A stretch of DNA of 64,000 nucleotides from Pseudoalteromonas sp. DL-6 (GCF_004328665.1 NZ_CP019770.1:1922001-1986000); one strand, 5' to 3'; shown: positions 16,668-27,489, counted from the stretch's first letter. Translations and numbers: made by a program. The notes: generated from the letters alone by a model not told the origin.

Positions 16668-18194
16668 TTACTTCATTTTGCTGTCTAGTTCTTCAATTTT
16701 TGCTTTCCAAATTGCAGGACCTTGGGTGTGGGCATTTGCACCCTCACTGTCAACGGCAACCGTTACTGGCATATCTTCTACTTCAAATTCGTAGATAGCT
16801 TCCATACCTAAATCTTCAAACGCAACAACACGTGCTTTTTTAATTGCTTTAGATACTAAGTATGCCGCACCACCTACAGCCATTAAATACACTGACTGAT
16901 GCTTTTTAATAGATTCAACCGTTGCTGGGCCTCGTTCAGCTTTACCAATCATTCCCACGATGCCTGTTTTTTCTAACATCATGTCGGTAAATTTATCCAT
17001 ACGAGTAGCCGTTGTCGGGCCAGCAGGACCTACTGCTTCATCGCCTACTGCATCCACAGGACCAACGTAGTAAATAAACTTGTTATCAAAATCAACACCT
17101 TCAGGTAAACCTTCCCCTGAGTTGATCATATCTTGCAGACGCTTATGAGCAGCATCTCGACCCGTTAAAATAGTACCTGATAGTAAAACGGTTTCACCCA
17201 TTTTCCATTCTTTAGTGTCTTCTTTAGTCAGGGTATCCAAATTAACACGGCGTGTGCCCTCACCGACTTCGAAAGTCACTTCTGGCCAATCTTCTAATTT
17301 AGGTGCTTTTAAATTCGCAGGGCCTGAACCATCAAGCGTAAAGTGTACGTGGCGCGTAGCAGCACAATTTGGGATCATAACCACTGGCTTTGAAGCCGCG
17401 TGAGTTGGCGCCGTTTTAATTTTAATATCAACAACCGTGGTTAAACCGCCAAGGCCTTGCGCACCAATACCTAACTTATTAGCACGTTCAAAGATTTCTA
17501 AACGCAGTTTTTCTTCTGTTGTTTCTGCGCCACGCTCAATTAGTTCATGAATATCAACAGGATCCATTAATGACTCTTTCGCCATTACCGCTGCTTTTTC
17601 TGCCGTGCCACCAATACCTATGCCTAGCATGCCTGGTGGACACCAACCCGCCCCCATTGTCGGTAGCGTTTTTTCAACCCACTCAGCCACATCGTCAGAT
17701 GGGTTTAACATCACCATTTTACTTTTGTTTTCTGAGCCGCCGCCTTTAGCAGCCACCATTACTTCAACTTTATCGCCTGCAACTAAGTCAATGTGTACCA
17801 CTGATGGCGTATTATCTTTAGTATTTTTACGTGTTCCCGCAGGATCAGCAACAATCGACGCGCGCAAGGGATTGTCTGGATTTAAGTACGCACGGCGCGT
17901 TCCCTCATCAACCATTTGTTGTACTGTTAAGTCGGTTTTATCCCAATCAACATCCATACCTACTTTTACAAAACAGGTGATGATCCCGGTATCCTGACAC
18001 AGCGGGCGCTTACCTTCTGCCGACATACGCGAGTTAATTAAAATTTGCGCAATCGCATCTTTAGCGGCTTTGCTCTGCTCTTTGTTGTACGCTTTTTCTA
18101 GCGCTTGAACAAAATCAAGAGGATGGTAAAACGAGATGTATTGCAAGGCATCTTCGATGCTATCAATAAAGTCTTGCTGACGAATTGTACTCAT
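16668..18194 (-). CDS. Class I (iron-sulfur) fumarate hydratase
   Basis: Fumarase of the TCA cycle, interconverting fumarate and malate in the cytoplasm. 508 residues with alpha and beta parts in one chain. The three Cys expected to hold the oxygen-sensitive 4Fe-4S cluster are visible: Cys66 in PLCQDTG, Cys185 in GAGWCPPG and Cys277 in IPNCAATRH. The beta part includes TATRMDKFTD and KAERGPATVE. Somewhat shorter than E. coli FumA (548), lacking N-terminal residues. Divergent from pabB across 166 bases; terminated at 16622. Confidence 0.95.
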   Translation of the reverse strand: MSTIRQQDFIDSIEDALQYISFYHPLDFVQALEKAYNKEQSKAAKDAIAQILINSRMSAEGKRPLCQDTGIITCFVKVGMDVDWDKTDLTVQQMVDEGTRRAYLNPDNPLRASIVADPAGTRKNTKDNTPSVVHIDLVAGDKVEVMVAAKGGGSENKSKMVMLNPSDDVAEWVEKTLPTMGAGWCPPGMLGIGIGGTAEKAAVMAKESLMDPVDIHELIERGAETTEEKLRLEIFERANKLGIGAQGLGGLTTVVDIKIKTAPTHAASKPVVMIPNCAATRHVHFTLDGSGPANLKAPKLEDWPEVTFEVGEGTRRVNLDTLTKEDTKEWKMGETVLLSGTILTGRDAAHKRLQDMINSGEGLPEGVDFDNKFIYYVGPVDAVGDEAVGPAGPTTATRMDKFTDMMLEKTGIVGMIGKAERGPATVESIKKHQSVYLMAVGGAAYLVSKAIKKARVVAFEDLGMEAIYEFEVEDMPVTVAVDSEGANAHTQGPAIWKAKIEELDSKMK

Positions 18195-18360
18195 AGTGGT
18201 TCCTTAAGTTGTTGTTACGCACGCTGCACGTAATCTTTATCAAACCCGTGACGGTGGTTCGAACTGTTTTCAACCACAGCGCTCACTAAACGCTGCCAAA
18301 AAAATTTGACTTATGATACCCTCCCAGCCCGTTTCGAGCCAGTTCTTAAAGGGGTAGTAA

Positions 18361-19719
18361 ATGCTAAACAATAAAAAAAATTGTGTTGAATTAGCCATAT
18401 CACAAAATTGTATAGAGGTATTTTCGCATTTTGCTCATTTACCCTACGCTATTTTGCTAGATTCGGGTGATAGCGATCACATTAACAGTCGTTTTGACAT
18501 GATTGCGATTGAACCTCAAAGCACCCTAGAAGTTAAAAATAATCAAACTGTTTTTAATAACCAAGCGAGTGCTAAAAGCTGCTTTGAAATAATGAACGAT
18601 GAATTAGCTAAGCTCGATACAACAAAAGCCGCTAACAATTTACCCTTTAATGGTGGCTGGCTTGGTTATTTTGGTTATGACTTAGGGCGTACCATAGAGC
18701 AACTGCCAAGCAGTGCTTTAAACGATATTGATTTACCACAAATGGCCGTTGGACTTTACCTTGATGCACTCATTTACGATAAACAACTGGATACTTGGTT
18801 TTATGTTTCGCAGCCCAATGTAAATCGTCTCTGGTTGTATCAGCAATATTTAACGCAACCACCTAAGCACGAAAGCTTTTCGCTTACATCACAGTGGCAG
18901 TCAAATATGAGTCAGACAAGTTATAGCGAAAAATTTGCCGCGATTGAAGAATACTTAAAAAGTGGTGATTGTTATCAAATTAATTTAGCTCAGCGTTTTA
19001 GCGCTCATTACCAAGGCTCTCCTTGGGCGGCTTATGTTAAATTAACGCAGGCCAATAAAGCCCCTTTTTCTAGTTTTGTTAATCATCCTCAAGGCGCTAT
19101 TTTATCAATATCACCCGAGCGTTTTATTGCTGTACATGACAACCAAGTAGAAACAAAACCGATTAAAGGCACGCTACCACGTAAAGCCGATGCTTTAGAA
19201 GATGCTAAACAAGCCACATTATTGGCAAACTCCACTAAAGACCGTGCTGAGAATGTAATGATAGTGGATCTGTTACGAAATGATTTAGGTAAAGTCGCAA
19301 AACCGGGCTCTGTTGTTGTGCCTTCATTATTTGCTATTGAAAGCTTTCCGGCAGTACACCATTTGGTAAGTACAGTTACATCCATCCTTGATGAAGGAAA
19401 AACAGCAGTCGATCAACTTGAAGCTGCATTCCCTGGAGGGTCTATTACCGGGGCACCAAAAGTGCGCGCCATGGAAATAATAGAAGAGCTGGAGCCTCAC
19501 AGACGCAGTATTTATTGTGGCTCTATTGGCTATATCAGCGCCTGCGGTAATATGGATACCAGTATTACCATTCGAACTTTAGTTACTCATCAACAACAAA
19601 TACATTGCTGGGCTGGCGGTGGCATTGTTGCTGATTCAAAAGTCGAATTGGAATATCAAGAAACATACGATAAAGTAAATAAAATACTCCCTACATTAAA
19701 TGAAGGTTGCTTTGAATAA
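18361..19719 (+). CDS. pabB: Aminodeoxychorismate synthase component I
   Basis: Uses chorismate and ammonia (from a PabA partner, not in this window) to make 4-amino-4-deoxychorismate for folate. 452 residues. Chorismate-binding motifs are present: GDCYQINLAQRF, SPERFI, KPIKGTLPR with the PabB-type PIKGT Lys, MIVDLLRNDLGKV, PGGSITGAPKVRAMEII, and YCGSIGYIS. The KPIKGT motif distinguishes it from anthranilate synthase TrpE. AAGGGG ribosome site. Its end overlaps nudL by 20 bases, and sdaA follows, the same order as in E. coli. Confidence 0.95.
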   Translation: MLNNKKNCVELAISQNCIEVFSHFAHLPYAILLDSGDSDHINSRFDMIAIEPQSTLEVKNNQTVFNNQASAKSCFEIMNDELAKLDTTKAANNLPFNGGWLGYFGYDLGRTIEQLPSSALNDIDLPQMAVGLYLDALIYDKQLDTWFYVSQPNVNRLWLYQQYLTQPPKHESFSLTSQWQSNMSQTSYSEKFAAIEEYLKSGDCYQINLAQRFSAHYQGSPWAAYVKLTQANKAPFSSFVNHPQGAILSISPERFIAVHDNQVETKPIKGTLPRKADALEDAKQATLLANSTKDRAENVMIVDLLRNDLGKVAKPGSVVVPSLFAIESFPAVHHLVSTVTSILDEGKTAVDQLEAAFPGGSITGAPKVRAMEIIEELEPHRRSIYCGSIGYISACGNMDTSITIRTLVTHQQQIHCWAGGGIVADSKVELEYQETYDKVNKILPTLNEGCFE

Positions 19720-20287
19720 TGAAACCATTTCGGCTCGTTTTCAATTAAACCGCAGTTTAGCCGTGGTTCAGCTTAAAGATAATAAAAAAAAGCGCGCCAG
19801 TGCGGTGATGCTACCTTTGATTGATATAGATAACGAAGCACATATTTTATTATGTAAGCGACCAACCTATTTACATCACCACCCTGGGGAGATTTGTTTA
19901 CCGGGTGGTAAATTTGAAATTAATGATGTTAACCTGCGCACCACAGCGCTACGTGAATTACATGAGGAGCTAAACATTGCCCCGCATAATGTTCAAGTTT
20001 TAGGTCAGCTGCCGGAATACTCTACCCTGACTGGATTTACCATACGTCCTTTTGTGGGCTTGATTAAAAAAGAAACGGTATGGGAGAACGATCACAACGA
20101 AGTACAAGCCAGCTTTTTGCTCTCTATCGAAGCGTTAAGTAATGAAGCTAATTGGCAACCAATCCCCTTTGAACGTAATGGAAGAACCCTAACTTTAAAT
20201 GGCTTCATCACTCCTCACGGACTTTTGTGGGGAGCAACGGCCAGTATTATTAAAAACTTTACAAAGCAACTCGCCATACCAGTTTAA
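19700..20287 (+). CDS. nudL: Nudix CoA pyrophosphatase
   Basis: Cleaves CoA and derivatives to 3',5'-ADP and phosphopantetheine-type products in the family. 195 residues. The UPF0035 CoA-enzyme motif (LLCKRPTYLHHHPGEICLPGG) runs straight into the Nudix box, which ends ALRELHEELNI; the invariant REx2EE residues are present. The start overlaps the end of pabB by 20 bases, suggesting translational coupling. Position between pabB and sdaA is conserved with E. coli. Confidence 0.92.
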   Translation: MKVALNNETISARFQLNRSLAVVQLKDNKKKRASAVMLPLIDIDNEAHILLCKRPTYLHHHPGEICLPGGKFEINDVNLRTTALRELHEELNIAPHNVQVLGQLPEYSTLTGFTIRPFVGLIKKETVWENDHNEVQASFLLSIEALSNEANWQPIPFERNGRTLTLNGFITPHGLLWGATASIIKNFTKQLAIPV

Positions 20288-20388
20288 ATCTTTGCTAATA
20301 AGGGTTACACACCTGGATTTCCACGTTATTATAGTCGACCGTTCAAAGAACAGCTTAATGCTGAGAAAACTAAGTAGAGACACACATT

Positions 20389-21765
20389 ATGATCAGTGCA
20401 TTTGACATGTTTAGCATTGGTATTGGCCCTTCATCGTCACATACCGTCGGCCCAATGCGTGCATCACGCTTATTTGTTAATGACCTAAACGAGCAACAAC
20501 TATTAGCAAATGTGACCGATGTAAAAGTAGAGCTTTACGGCTCACTGGGCCAAACAGGTGTTGGTCACGGTTCGGGAAAAGCAGTAATACTTGGCTTAGC
20601 CGGTTATGATCCTGAAACCATAGATGCCGATTTGGTGGACGACATTTTAGCAAAAATAGAAAATGAGCAGGTTATTTACCTAAACCAAACTCATAAAGCT
20701 AAATTCCCTAAACAAGGCGCTATTGTTTTTCATCGCAGAAAAACACTCCCTAAACATTCCAACGCAATGGAAATTATTGCCTATAACAATGGCGAAAAAG
20801 TATATAGCAAAGTTTACTACTCTATTGGTGGCGGGTTTATTGTTACGGATGAAGAGTTTGAAAAAGAAAAACAAGCCGCTTTAGATATACGCGAAGAAAA
20901 CCCTGCCCCGTTCCCGTTTGGGTCGGCTAAAGAATTACTCGAAATGTGTAAAGAATCGGGTTACAGCGTCTCTACGTTAATGATGAAAAACGAAAAAACC
21001 CTACGTAGCGAAGAAGCTATTAAAGACGAGCTATTTAATATTTGGCAAGTAATGAAAGCCTGTATTGAACGTGGTATGCGCACCGAAGGTATTTTACCCG
21101 GTGGGTTGAAAGTAAAACGCCGTGCACCAAGTTTATATTTAAAACTTAATGTAGAAGTGAGTAACGATCCACTTCGCGCTATGGATTGGGTTGATTTATT
21201 CGCATTAGCAGTAAATGAAGAAAATGCAGCAGGCGGTCGTGTGGTTACTGCACCAACAAATGGTGCAGCTGGTATCCTACCAGCCGTGTTAATGTACTAT
21301 CATACTTTTATCAAAGAAGTTGATCGCGACATTGCTACTCGGTATTTATTAACCGCGGCCGCTATTGGTATTTTATACAAAAAAAATGCCTCTATCTCAG
21401 GTGCTGAAGTGGGTTGCCAAGGTGAAGTTGGTGTTGCCTGTTCAATGGCTGCTGGTGCGCTGACTGAAATTGTTGGTGGTAACGTGGTACACGTAGAAAA
21501 TGCCGCTGAAATTGGCATGGAACATAACTTAGGGTTGACCTGCGACCCTGTGGGCGGCTTAGTGCAAGTACCCTGTATCGAACGTAATGCAATGGGCGCT
21601 ATTAAAGCAATTAATGCCTCTCGCCTTGCTATTCGCGGCAGTGGTGAACAAAAAGTATCGCTTGATAAAGTAATTAAAACCATGCTCGATACCGGTAACG
21701 ATATGAAAACAAAATACAAAGAAACCGCTCGCGGTGGATTAGCTGTTAACATTATCGAGTGTTAA
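20389..21765 (+). CDS. sdaA: L-serine ammonia-lyase (iron-sulfur)
   Basis: Converts L-serine to pyruvate and ammonia. 458 residues in a single chain with beta and alpha parts, as in E. coli SdaA/SdaB. The start is characteristic ([22 protein letters not shown]). Cluster-linked Cys are seen in [19 protein letters not shown] and in [18 protein letters not shown]. It ends with the family-type [10 protein letters not shown]. Follows nudL after ~100 bases, possibly with its own promoter; terminated by a strong hairpin. Confidence 0.96.
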   Translation: MISAFDMFSIGIGPSSSHTVGPMRASRLFVNDLNEQQLLANVTDVKVELYGSLGQTGVGHGSGKAVILGLAGYDPETIDADLVDDILAKIENEQVIYLNQTHKAKFPKQGAIVFHRRKTLPKHSNAMEIIAYNNGEKVYSKVYYSIGGGFIVTDEEFEKEKQAALDIREENPAPFPFGSAKELLEMCKESGYSVSTLMMKNEKTLRSEEAIKDELFNIWQVMKACIERGMRTEGILPGGLKVKRRAPSLYLKLNVEVSNDPLRAMDWVDLFALAVNEENAAGGRVVTAPTNGAAGILPAVLMYYHTFIKEVDRDIATRYLLTAAAIGILYKKNASISGAEVGCQGEVGVACSMAAGALTEIVGGNVVHVENAAEIGMEHNLGLTCDPVGGLVQVPCIERNAMGAIKAINASRLAIRGSGEQKVSLDKVIKTMLDTGNDMKTKYKETARGGLAVNIIEC

Positions 21766-21776
21766 TTAGATAGCAT

Positions 21777-21814
21777 AAAAAAAGCCGCTTAGTTGTAAAA
21801 CTAAGCGGCTTTTT
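21777..21814. terminator. Bidirectional terminator between sdaA and cysB
   Basis: GCCGCTTAG/CTAAGCGGC stem with an 8-base loop, A-run before and T-run after, between convergent genes. Confidence 0.9.
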
Positions 21815-21830
21815 CATTACTGTGTAGCTG

Positions 21831-22823
<993 letters not shown>

Positions 22824-23110
22824 TTATAATTCACATTGACAGATTAAAGCGCACCCTATAATTAATAGGTAACTAACTATATAAAAGGCTGATTAAAGTT
22901 ACACAATATAACAATTAATTTATTGAAATTTCAGGTTAACACAATAAGTAAAATTGAGGTAGCAATGATTATCAGTAAACCAAACATAACATATTAAGAT
23001 TTAAACGCTTTATATTGGTACTTTTTTTAGTTAATCAGCGCAAAGTTTCCCACCTTTTATATATTTAATGTAAGATTAGTGGATAAGGTTAAGAATTTGA
23101 GAATTATAAC

Positions 23111-23866
23111 ATGATCGTTTCCATTATAATTGTACTAATTGTTGCGCTTATCGTCATCGCACTATGGGTTAGTGCTGTTCAACAACACAAAGAAAAACAA
23201 GAAGCTGAACGACGTAAAGAGCTAACAAAACAAAAAGTTATCATTGAAGAAACTGAAGAAGCACTGATGAATAGTGCCAACATCCCACTCTCAGAGGCAA
23301 CTCAGCGAGTATTACAACGTCGTATTCATGATGCACTCAGTAATATGGTATCTATTTCAAGCGGTGGTAGCGGGCTTAAAAATCGCTTAAAAGAAGCGAA
23401 AGAGCGACTGCAAAACCCTATTCAAGACGGCTCTGAAGGCTTTGTATTACCAAGTAACGACAAACAACTGATATCGCTGATACAGGGTATTAAAAAGCTT
23501 CGTACTATTATTCGTTCTGAGCATAATAAAGGCAAAGTAGACAGCCAGGTATTTATTGCAGAAGATAAGCGCCTTGAAAAACTGCAGCTAAGAATAAACA
23601 TTGAAAGCCAAATAAAACGTGGTATAGCAGCGCAAACAGCCGGGATGATAGGATCTGCTAGGCAATACTTTGAAAAAGCGTCGGCGACGCTTAATAGTGT
23701 ATCATTTACTGATGATTACATTACGGCAAAACGAGCTGAAGTTGAGGGTTACCTAGAAACAATAAGCAACGAACTAAAGGCATCCAATGCCACATCATTG
23801 AAGAAAAAGAATGAGCAAGAGCAAGATGATTTAGACGTGTTGTTTGCACCGAAAAAGAAATGGTAA
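23111..23866 (+). CDS. Membrane-anchored helical protein of unknown function
   Basis: 251 residues: one N-terminal membrane helix (MIVSIIIVLIVALIVIALWVSAV), then a charged, mostly helical, coiled-coil-rich body to the end. The C-terminal tail is DDLDVLFAPKKKW, an acidic stretch followed by a basic end. No enzyme motif is visible. I believe similar proteins occur across Alteromonadales but I cannot name a family. The body would face the cytoplasm. It has its own terminator. Confidence 0.78.
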   Translation: MIVSIIIVLIVALIVIALWVSAVQQHKEKQEAERRKELTKQKVIIEETEEALMNSANIPLSEATQRVLQRRIHDALSNMVSISSGGSGLKNRLKEAKERLQNPIQDGSEGFVLPSNDKQLISLIQGIKKLRTIIRSEHNKGKVDSQVFIAEDKRLEKLQLRINIESQIKRGIAAQTAGMIGSARQYFEKASATLNSVSFTDDYITAKRAEVEGYLETISNELKASNATSLKKKNEQEQDDLDVLFAPKKKW

Positions 23867-23878
23867 TTCGTTACCTAA

Positions 23879-23912
23879 TAAAAAAGCCCATACAACTGTA
23901 TGGGCTTTTTTA
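23879..23912 (+). terminator. Terminator after the membrane-anchored protein
   Basis: AAGCCCATACA/TGTATGGGCTT stem with a 2-base loop, followed by a T-run. Confidence 0.9.
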
Positions 23913-23978
23913 TTGCTAAAGTTTAGTCACGATATAAATTTACATACCCAAACTAAATCGCGTTTTTTAACATAAGCA

Positions 23979-25271
23979 TTAAGATAAAAATGCAAACTTA
24001 ACAATAAACAGTGCCGTTAAAATCCAGACACTAATACTTACCTGATCTTTTTTACCACACAGCACTTTAACCGCGGTGTAAGAGATAAAGCCCAGTGCAA
24101 TACCGTGTGCAATTGAGAAGGTCAACGGTGTCATTAATAGTACAACACTCACTGGAATTGCATCGGTCATATCATCCCAATTTACAAATTTTAAGTTTTG
24201 TAGCATTAGAACAGATACGTATAAGATTGCTCCTGCTGTTGCGTATGCTGGTACCATTTGTGCCAAAGGAGCAAAAAACATCATCAATAAAAAGCAGCAA
24301 CCTACAACCACAGCCGTTAGACCCGTTCGACCACCCACTGATACCCCGGCTACAGACTCTATGTATGAGGTCGTTGTTGAAGTACCTAGCATTGCACCGG
24401 CTATAGTTGCAGTGCTATCAGCGCTTAATGCACGACCTAAACGCGGCATATTGCCGTTTTTATCTGCTAGACCCGCTTTTTGAGTAACAGCTACCAACGT
24501 CCCTGAGGTATCAAATAAATCAACAAATAAAAACGCAAAAATAACACTTAGCATAGACAGTTCAAAAGCAGCACTAAAATCAAGTTGCATGAACGTCGGC
24601 ATTATTGAAGGTGGCATTGCAACAACACCATGATATTCAACTAATCCCATAGACACTGCAATCGCGGTGACAAGCAAAATACTAATAAGCACGCCGCTTT
24701 TAAAGTCGCGATAAAGTAATGCCGCAATAACAAAAAAACTAAAAATAGCTAATAACGGACCCGGTGACGTTATATCACCTAGCTGCACAAGTGTTGCAGG
24801 GCTAGATACAATAATACCAGCACTTTTAAGCGCGATAAGTGCTAAGAATGCACCAATACCGGTTGCTATTGCTTGTTTAAGCACCAGAGGGATTGCATTA
24901 ATAATCCATTCACGCACCTTAAACAAGCTTAATATTAAAAATATACAGCCTGACATAAATACCGCGCCCAGCGCTGCTTGCCAGCTATAGCCCATACCTA
25001 ACACAACGCCATAGGTAAAAAATGCATTTAATCCCATACCCGGTGCCAATGCCAGTGGATAATTGGCCCACAAACCCATAATAAAACACCCTATTGCAGC
25101 AGCAATACAGGTGGCAACAAATGCGGCACCTTGGTCCATACCGGCTTCTGCAAGCATAGCTGGGTTAACGAATACGATATAAACCATCGTAATAAATGTA
25201 GTCATACCGGCAATACATTCACGGCGAACCGAAGAATCATTTGCACGGATTTTAAATAAGGCTTCGAGCAT
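23979..25271 (-). CDS. NCS2-family purine permease (AzgA/PbuG type)
   Basis: 430 residues with about 12-14 membrane segments. Family motifs: PGMGLNAFFTYGVVLGMGYSW near the second helices, ATGIGAFLALIALKSAGI, LFVDLFDTSGTLVAV and LGTSTTTSYIES. These place it in the hypoxanthine/guanine/adenine branch (AzgA, PbuG, GhxP) rather than the uracil/xanthine branch. Imports purine bases with protons across the inner membrane. The 118-base leader shared with the Sel1 gene has no purine riboswitch pattern that I could see. Confidence 0.9.
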   Translation of the reverse strand: MLEALFKIRANDSSVRRECIAGMTTFITMVYIVFVNPAMLAEAGMDQGAAFVATCIAAAIGCFIMGLWANYPLALAPGMGLNAFFTYGVVLGMGYSWQAALGAVFMSGCIFLILSLFKVREWIINAIPLVLKQAIATGIGAFLALIALKSAGIIVSSPATLVQLGDITSPGPLLAIFSFFVIAALLYRDFKSGVLISILLVTAIAVSMGLVEYHGVVAMPPSIMPTFMQLDFSAAFELSMLSVIFAFLFVDLFDTSGTLVAVTQKAGLADKNGNMPRLGRALSADSTATIAGAMLGTSTTTSYIESVAGVSVGGRTGLTAVVVGCCFLLMMFFAPLAQMVPAYATAGAILYVSVLMLQNLKFVNWDDMTDAIPVSVVLLMTPLTFSIAHGIALGFISYTAVKVLCGKKDQVSISVWILTALFIVKFAFLS

Positions 25272-25389
25272 AATAAACTTGTGGTTGTAAAAAGTGGCGA
25301 GATTTTAGCATAAAAATAACTTTTTACAGGACATTTTACCTTGCTATATACTAAACTAGCTAAGTGATTAAAATAACAAACGAAGTAGC

Positions 25390-25851
25390 ATGATCAAAAC
25401 GACACCAAGTGGCCAAGACTTAGAGCAACAATTAGACAACATTCTTTCTTTTGTAACGCAACCAAGCGATGCAAACCTCCCTGCGAGCTCTAAAAGCACC
25501 GATCAAGACACATTAAATAAAGCCCTTTATTACCTTAAAAATGAACAAGGCGCTTTAGCCGCAAAATGGATGCGTTTAGCAGCAATGGCAGGAAACTATC
25601 GTGCACAGTTTTACTTAGGGCTGTTTTTTATTAAAGGGCAAGGCGTACCACAAAGCGTATTTCATGGGGCTGCGTGGCTTAGCTTAGCTAGTAGCCAAGG
25701 ATATGAGCCAGCAACAGAAGCAATGAGCGATATACGTAAGCATATTAGCACTAAACGACTTAAAGACGCCCAATGTTATGCTGCCAGCTTATATGAACAA
25801 ATTCATCAGTTACAATTTTCACATTTGATCCCTATAAGTCACGAAAAATAA
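25390..25851 (+). CDS. Sel1-repeat protein
   Basis: 153 residues. Two to three Sel1-like (SLR) helical repeats run from ~45 to ~115: EQGALAAKWMRLAAMAGN, then AQFYLGLFFIKGQGVPQS and GAAWLSLASSQGYEPAT. No signal peptide. SLR proteins serve as protein-protein adaptors; the partner is unknown. The following region 25852-26100 is AT-rich without a gene, apart from two CTGTAT words near 25938 and 25949 that resemble LexA half-sites. Confidence 0.8.
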   Translation: MIKTTPSGQDLEQQLDNILSFVTQPSDANLPASSKSTDQDTLNKALYYLKNEQGALAAKWMRLAAMAGNYRAQFYLGLFFIKGQGVPQSVFHGAAWLSLASSQGYEPATEAMSDIRKHISTKRLKDAQCYAASLYEQIHQLQFSHLIPISHEK

Positions 25852-26113
25852 TTTTACTACCTTGTAACTCATTTCATCTATAAATTAATTAAGCGTTTAT
25901 ATGCTAAATGCAACAACGCTTAATTTTTTAAAAGTACTGTATATCCCCTGTATTTCAGCTTAGTCGTAGATTAAAAAACTAACACCAAAAGCGCTCACCC
26001 ACTAAATACCTAATCAATTGTTATATATAACTTATTTGTTTTTAAATAATTAAATTTTCATGCTCAGCTGAATAACTGTACAAAAAATAGCAAAAAACAC
26101 TTGCACCAAACAA

Positions 26114-26154
26114 CTGTATAAACTACTGTATACATGTACTGTATAAAAACCCAG
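26114..26154 (+). promoter_or_regulatory. LexA (SOS) box and CTGTATA repeats upstream of sulA
   Basis: CTG at 26139-26141 and CAG at 26152-26154 are exactly 10 bases apart, and the interior (TATAAAAACC) is AT-rich, fitting the LexA consensus CTG-N10-CAG. Two more CTGTATA words start at 26114 and 26126, spaced 12 and 13 bases from one another and from the box. The box ends 14 bases before the sulA ATG, so LexA would block the start of the transcript. Confidence 0.75.
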
Positions 26155-26168
26155 TGAGTGAGACGATT

Positions 26169-26603
26169 ATGTTACAGCCTATTACCGTAAGAACAGTTAA
26201 GAGCTACCAACAAGATGACCAATCAGATTGTGTTAACGTTGTTCAAATTGAAGATGAAATTTCAGCAACGTTTGAATTATTAAAAGTATTACACCAATAC
26301 AATAGTTTAAATGCATGGACACTTTTAATTGCACCAGACCATGTGCCTAGCAAAGCGCTGCTTGATTCATGCTCAATTGATACCAGTAAATTACTGGTTA
26401 TACGTCAAAAGCACTTAGTTAATTTAGAGTATGTTTTAAGCTCTGCACTTCATAATGGTAATTTTGCCGCGGTGATCACCTGGACTGACATAATAAATAA
26501 TCAGCAGCTATCTCAGTTATCATTAAACCTGAGCCATACACGCACTAAGCTATATTGCTTTAGCAAAAAAAGCGCCCAAGCTGAGATTTCACTAACGCAA
26601 TAA
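26169..26603 (+). CDS. sulA: SOS cell-division inhibitor SulA
   Basis: SulA blocks FtsZ polymerisation during the DNA-damage response. 144 residues. The core matches SulA: AWTLLIAPDHVPSKALLD (compare WTLWLTPQ), then LLVIRQKHLVNLEYVLSSAL and GNFAAVITW. The N-terminus is divergent. The ATG at 26169 is chosen; an in-frame GTG at 26154 sits inside the LexA box. The LexA box supports the assignment independently of sequence similarity. The YchJ-like gene follows after ~40 bases. Confidence 0.83.
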   Translation: MLQPITVRTVKSYQQDDQSDCVNVVQIEDEISATFELLKVLHQYNSLNAWTLLIAPDHVPSKALLDSCSIDTSKLLVIRQKHLVNLEYVLSSALHNGNFAAVITWTDIINNQQLSQLSLNLSHTRTKLYCFSKKSAQAEISLTQ

Positions 26604-26642
26604 GCTTGGTAAACTAGCGTTTTAATACACAGTACATTTATT

Positions 26643-27119
26643 ATGACCTCCAACGCCCTACTATGTTTTTGTGGCAGTCAGCAACTTTATGCTGATTGCT
26701 GTGAACCTTTTCATTTAAAAACCAAACAGCCACAAACACCTGAGCAACTTATGCGTGCTCGCTACAGTGCTTATGCTGTTAAAAATGCAGCTTTTGTTCG
26801 TGATAGCTACGCAAAAGAAAAACAAGCTGAAAACTCACTATCAGAAATTAAAGACTTTGCAACTAGCTGCCGCTTTGTAAACTTAACCGTTTTAGATTCT
26901 GGCTATGATGAAGATACAGGGTTTGTAAAGTTTAAAGCTCATTACTTTTATCAAGATCTATATTGCGAGTTGGCTGAGCATTCAAAGTTTATTAAAGAAG
27001 ATGAACAGTGGCGATACCTTGATGGTGAGATCACACCGGTTGCCGATATTAAAATAAAACGCAATGATACTTGCCCTTGCGGAAGTAATAAAAAGTATAA
27101 AAAGTGTCATAGTGTATAA
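26643..27119 (+). CDS. YchJ-family SEC-C motif protein
   Basis: 158 residues, YchJ/UPF0225 family. SEC-C zinc motifs lie at both ends: CFCGSQQLYADCC near the N-terminus and CPCGSNKKYKKCH at the C-terminus. The middle holds an NTF2-like domain with TPEQLMRARYSAYAV, typical of the family. SEC-C motifs bind zinc and ribosome- or SecB-related partners in other proteins; the role of YchJ is not established. Ends at a strong hairpin. Confidence 0.9.
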   Translation: MTSNALLCFCGSQQLYADCCEPFHLKTKQPQTPEQLMRARYSAYAVKNAAFVRDSYAKEKQAENSLSEIKDFATSCRFVNLTVLDSGYDEDTGFVKFKAHYFYQDLYCELAEHSKFIKEDEQWRYLDGEITPVADIKIKRNDTCPCGSNKKYKKCHSV

Positions 27120-27132
27120 GTAAAAACCACAA

Positions 27133-27156
27133 AAAATGGGCCACTTGGCCCATTTT
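27133..27156. terminator. Bidirectional terminator between the YchJ-like and DUF6172-like genes
   Basis: AAAATGGGCC/GGCCCATTTT stem with a 4-base loop between convergent genes. Confidence 0.85.
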
Positions 27157-27186
27157 CAAAAACTACACTAAACGCAACTTAGCGTT

Positions 27187-27489
27187 TTATTCGTCATCAC
27201 CTTCATCGAAGTCTTGACGCTGCGCAGGTCTTGCTAAAATCTCTAAGTAAAAAGAGGTTAAACCTTGCTTTTCAATTTCACTGATGTGATTGTTAATTTC
27301 AGCAACGTGAACTACTTGGGCTTCTTCAGCCGTGTTACCAAACTTACAATCGAATGCCCAGTAGTCGGCATCAACAGGTAAAGTTTTATTACGTTCTCTT
27401 TTCAAATATTTTTTCACTTCATGCTTTGCAGCATCAACCATACGAGGGTATTTGATTTTCTCATGATTCAGCGTGAATGTTTTCTTCAT
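27187..27489 (-). CDS. Conserved hypothetical protein (DUF6172-like)
   Basis: 100 residues, cytoplasmic, highly charged. It begins MKKTFTLNHEKIKYPRMVDA and continues KHEVKKYLKRERNKTLP and FDCKFG. I recognise this as the small family listed as DUF6172, from memory. No function is known. The acidic tail is DFDEGDDE. A good AGGAA ribosome site precedes the ATG. The upstream gap 27490-27700 has two copies of GCATTCAATGT (near 27512 and 27682) but no gene. Confidence 0.75.
   Translation of the reverse strand: MKKTFTLNHEKIKYPRMVDAAKHEVKKYLKRERNKTLPVDADYWAFDCKFGNTAEEAQVVHVAEINNHISEIEKQGLTSFYLEILARPAQRQDFDEGDDE

Noticed and set aside
22966..22998. 10-codon frame with a GAGG ribosome-like site between cysB and 23111, considered as a leader peptide
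   Set aside because: No regulatory codon pattern or attenuator hairpin follows, and a short frame like this is expected by chance.
25272..25389. Purine riboswitch upstream of the NCS2 permease
   Set aside because: No pair of complementary loop motifs or three-stem layout of a purine aptamer could be found in the short leader.
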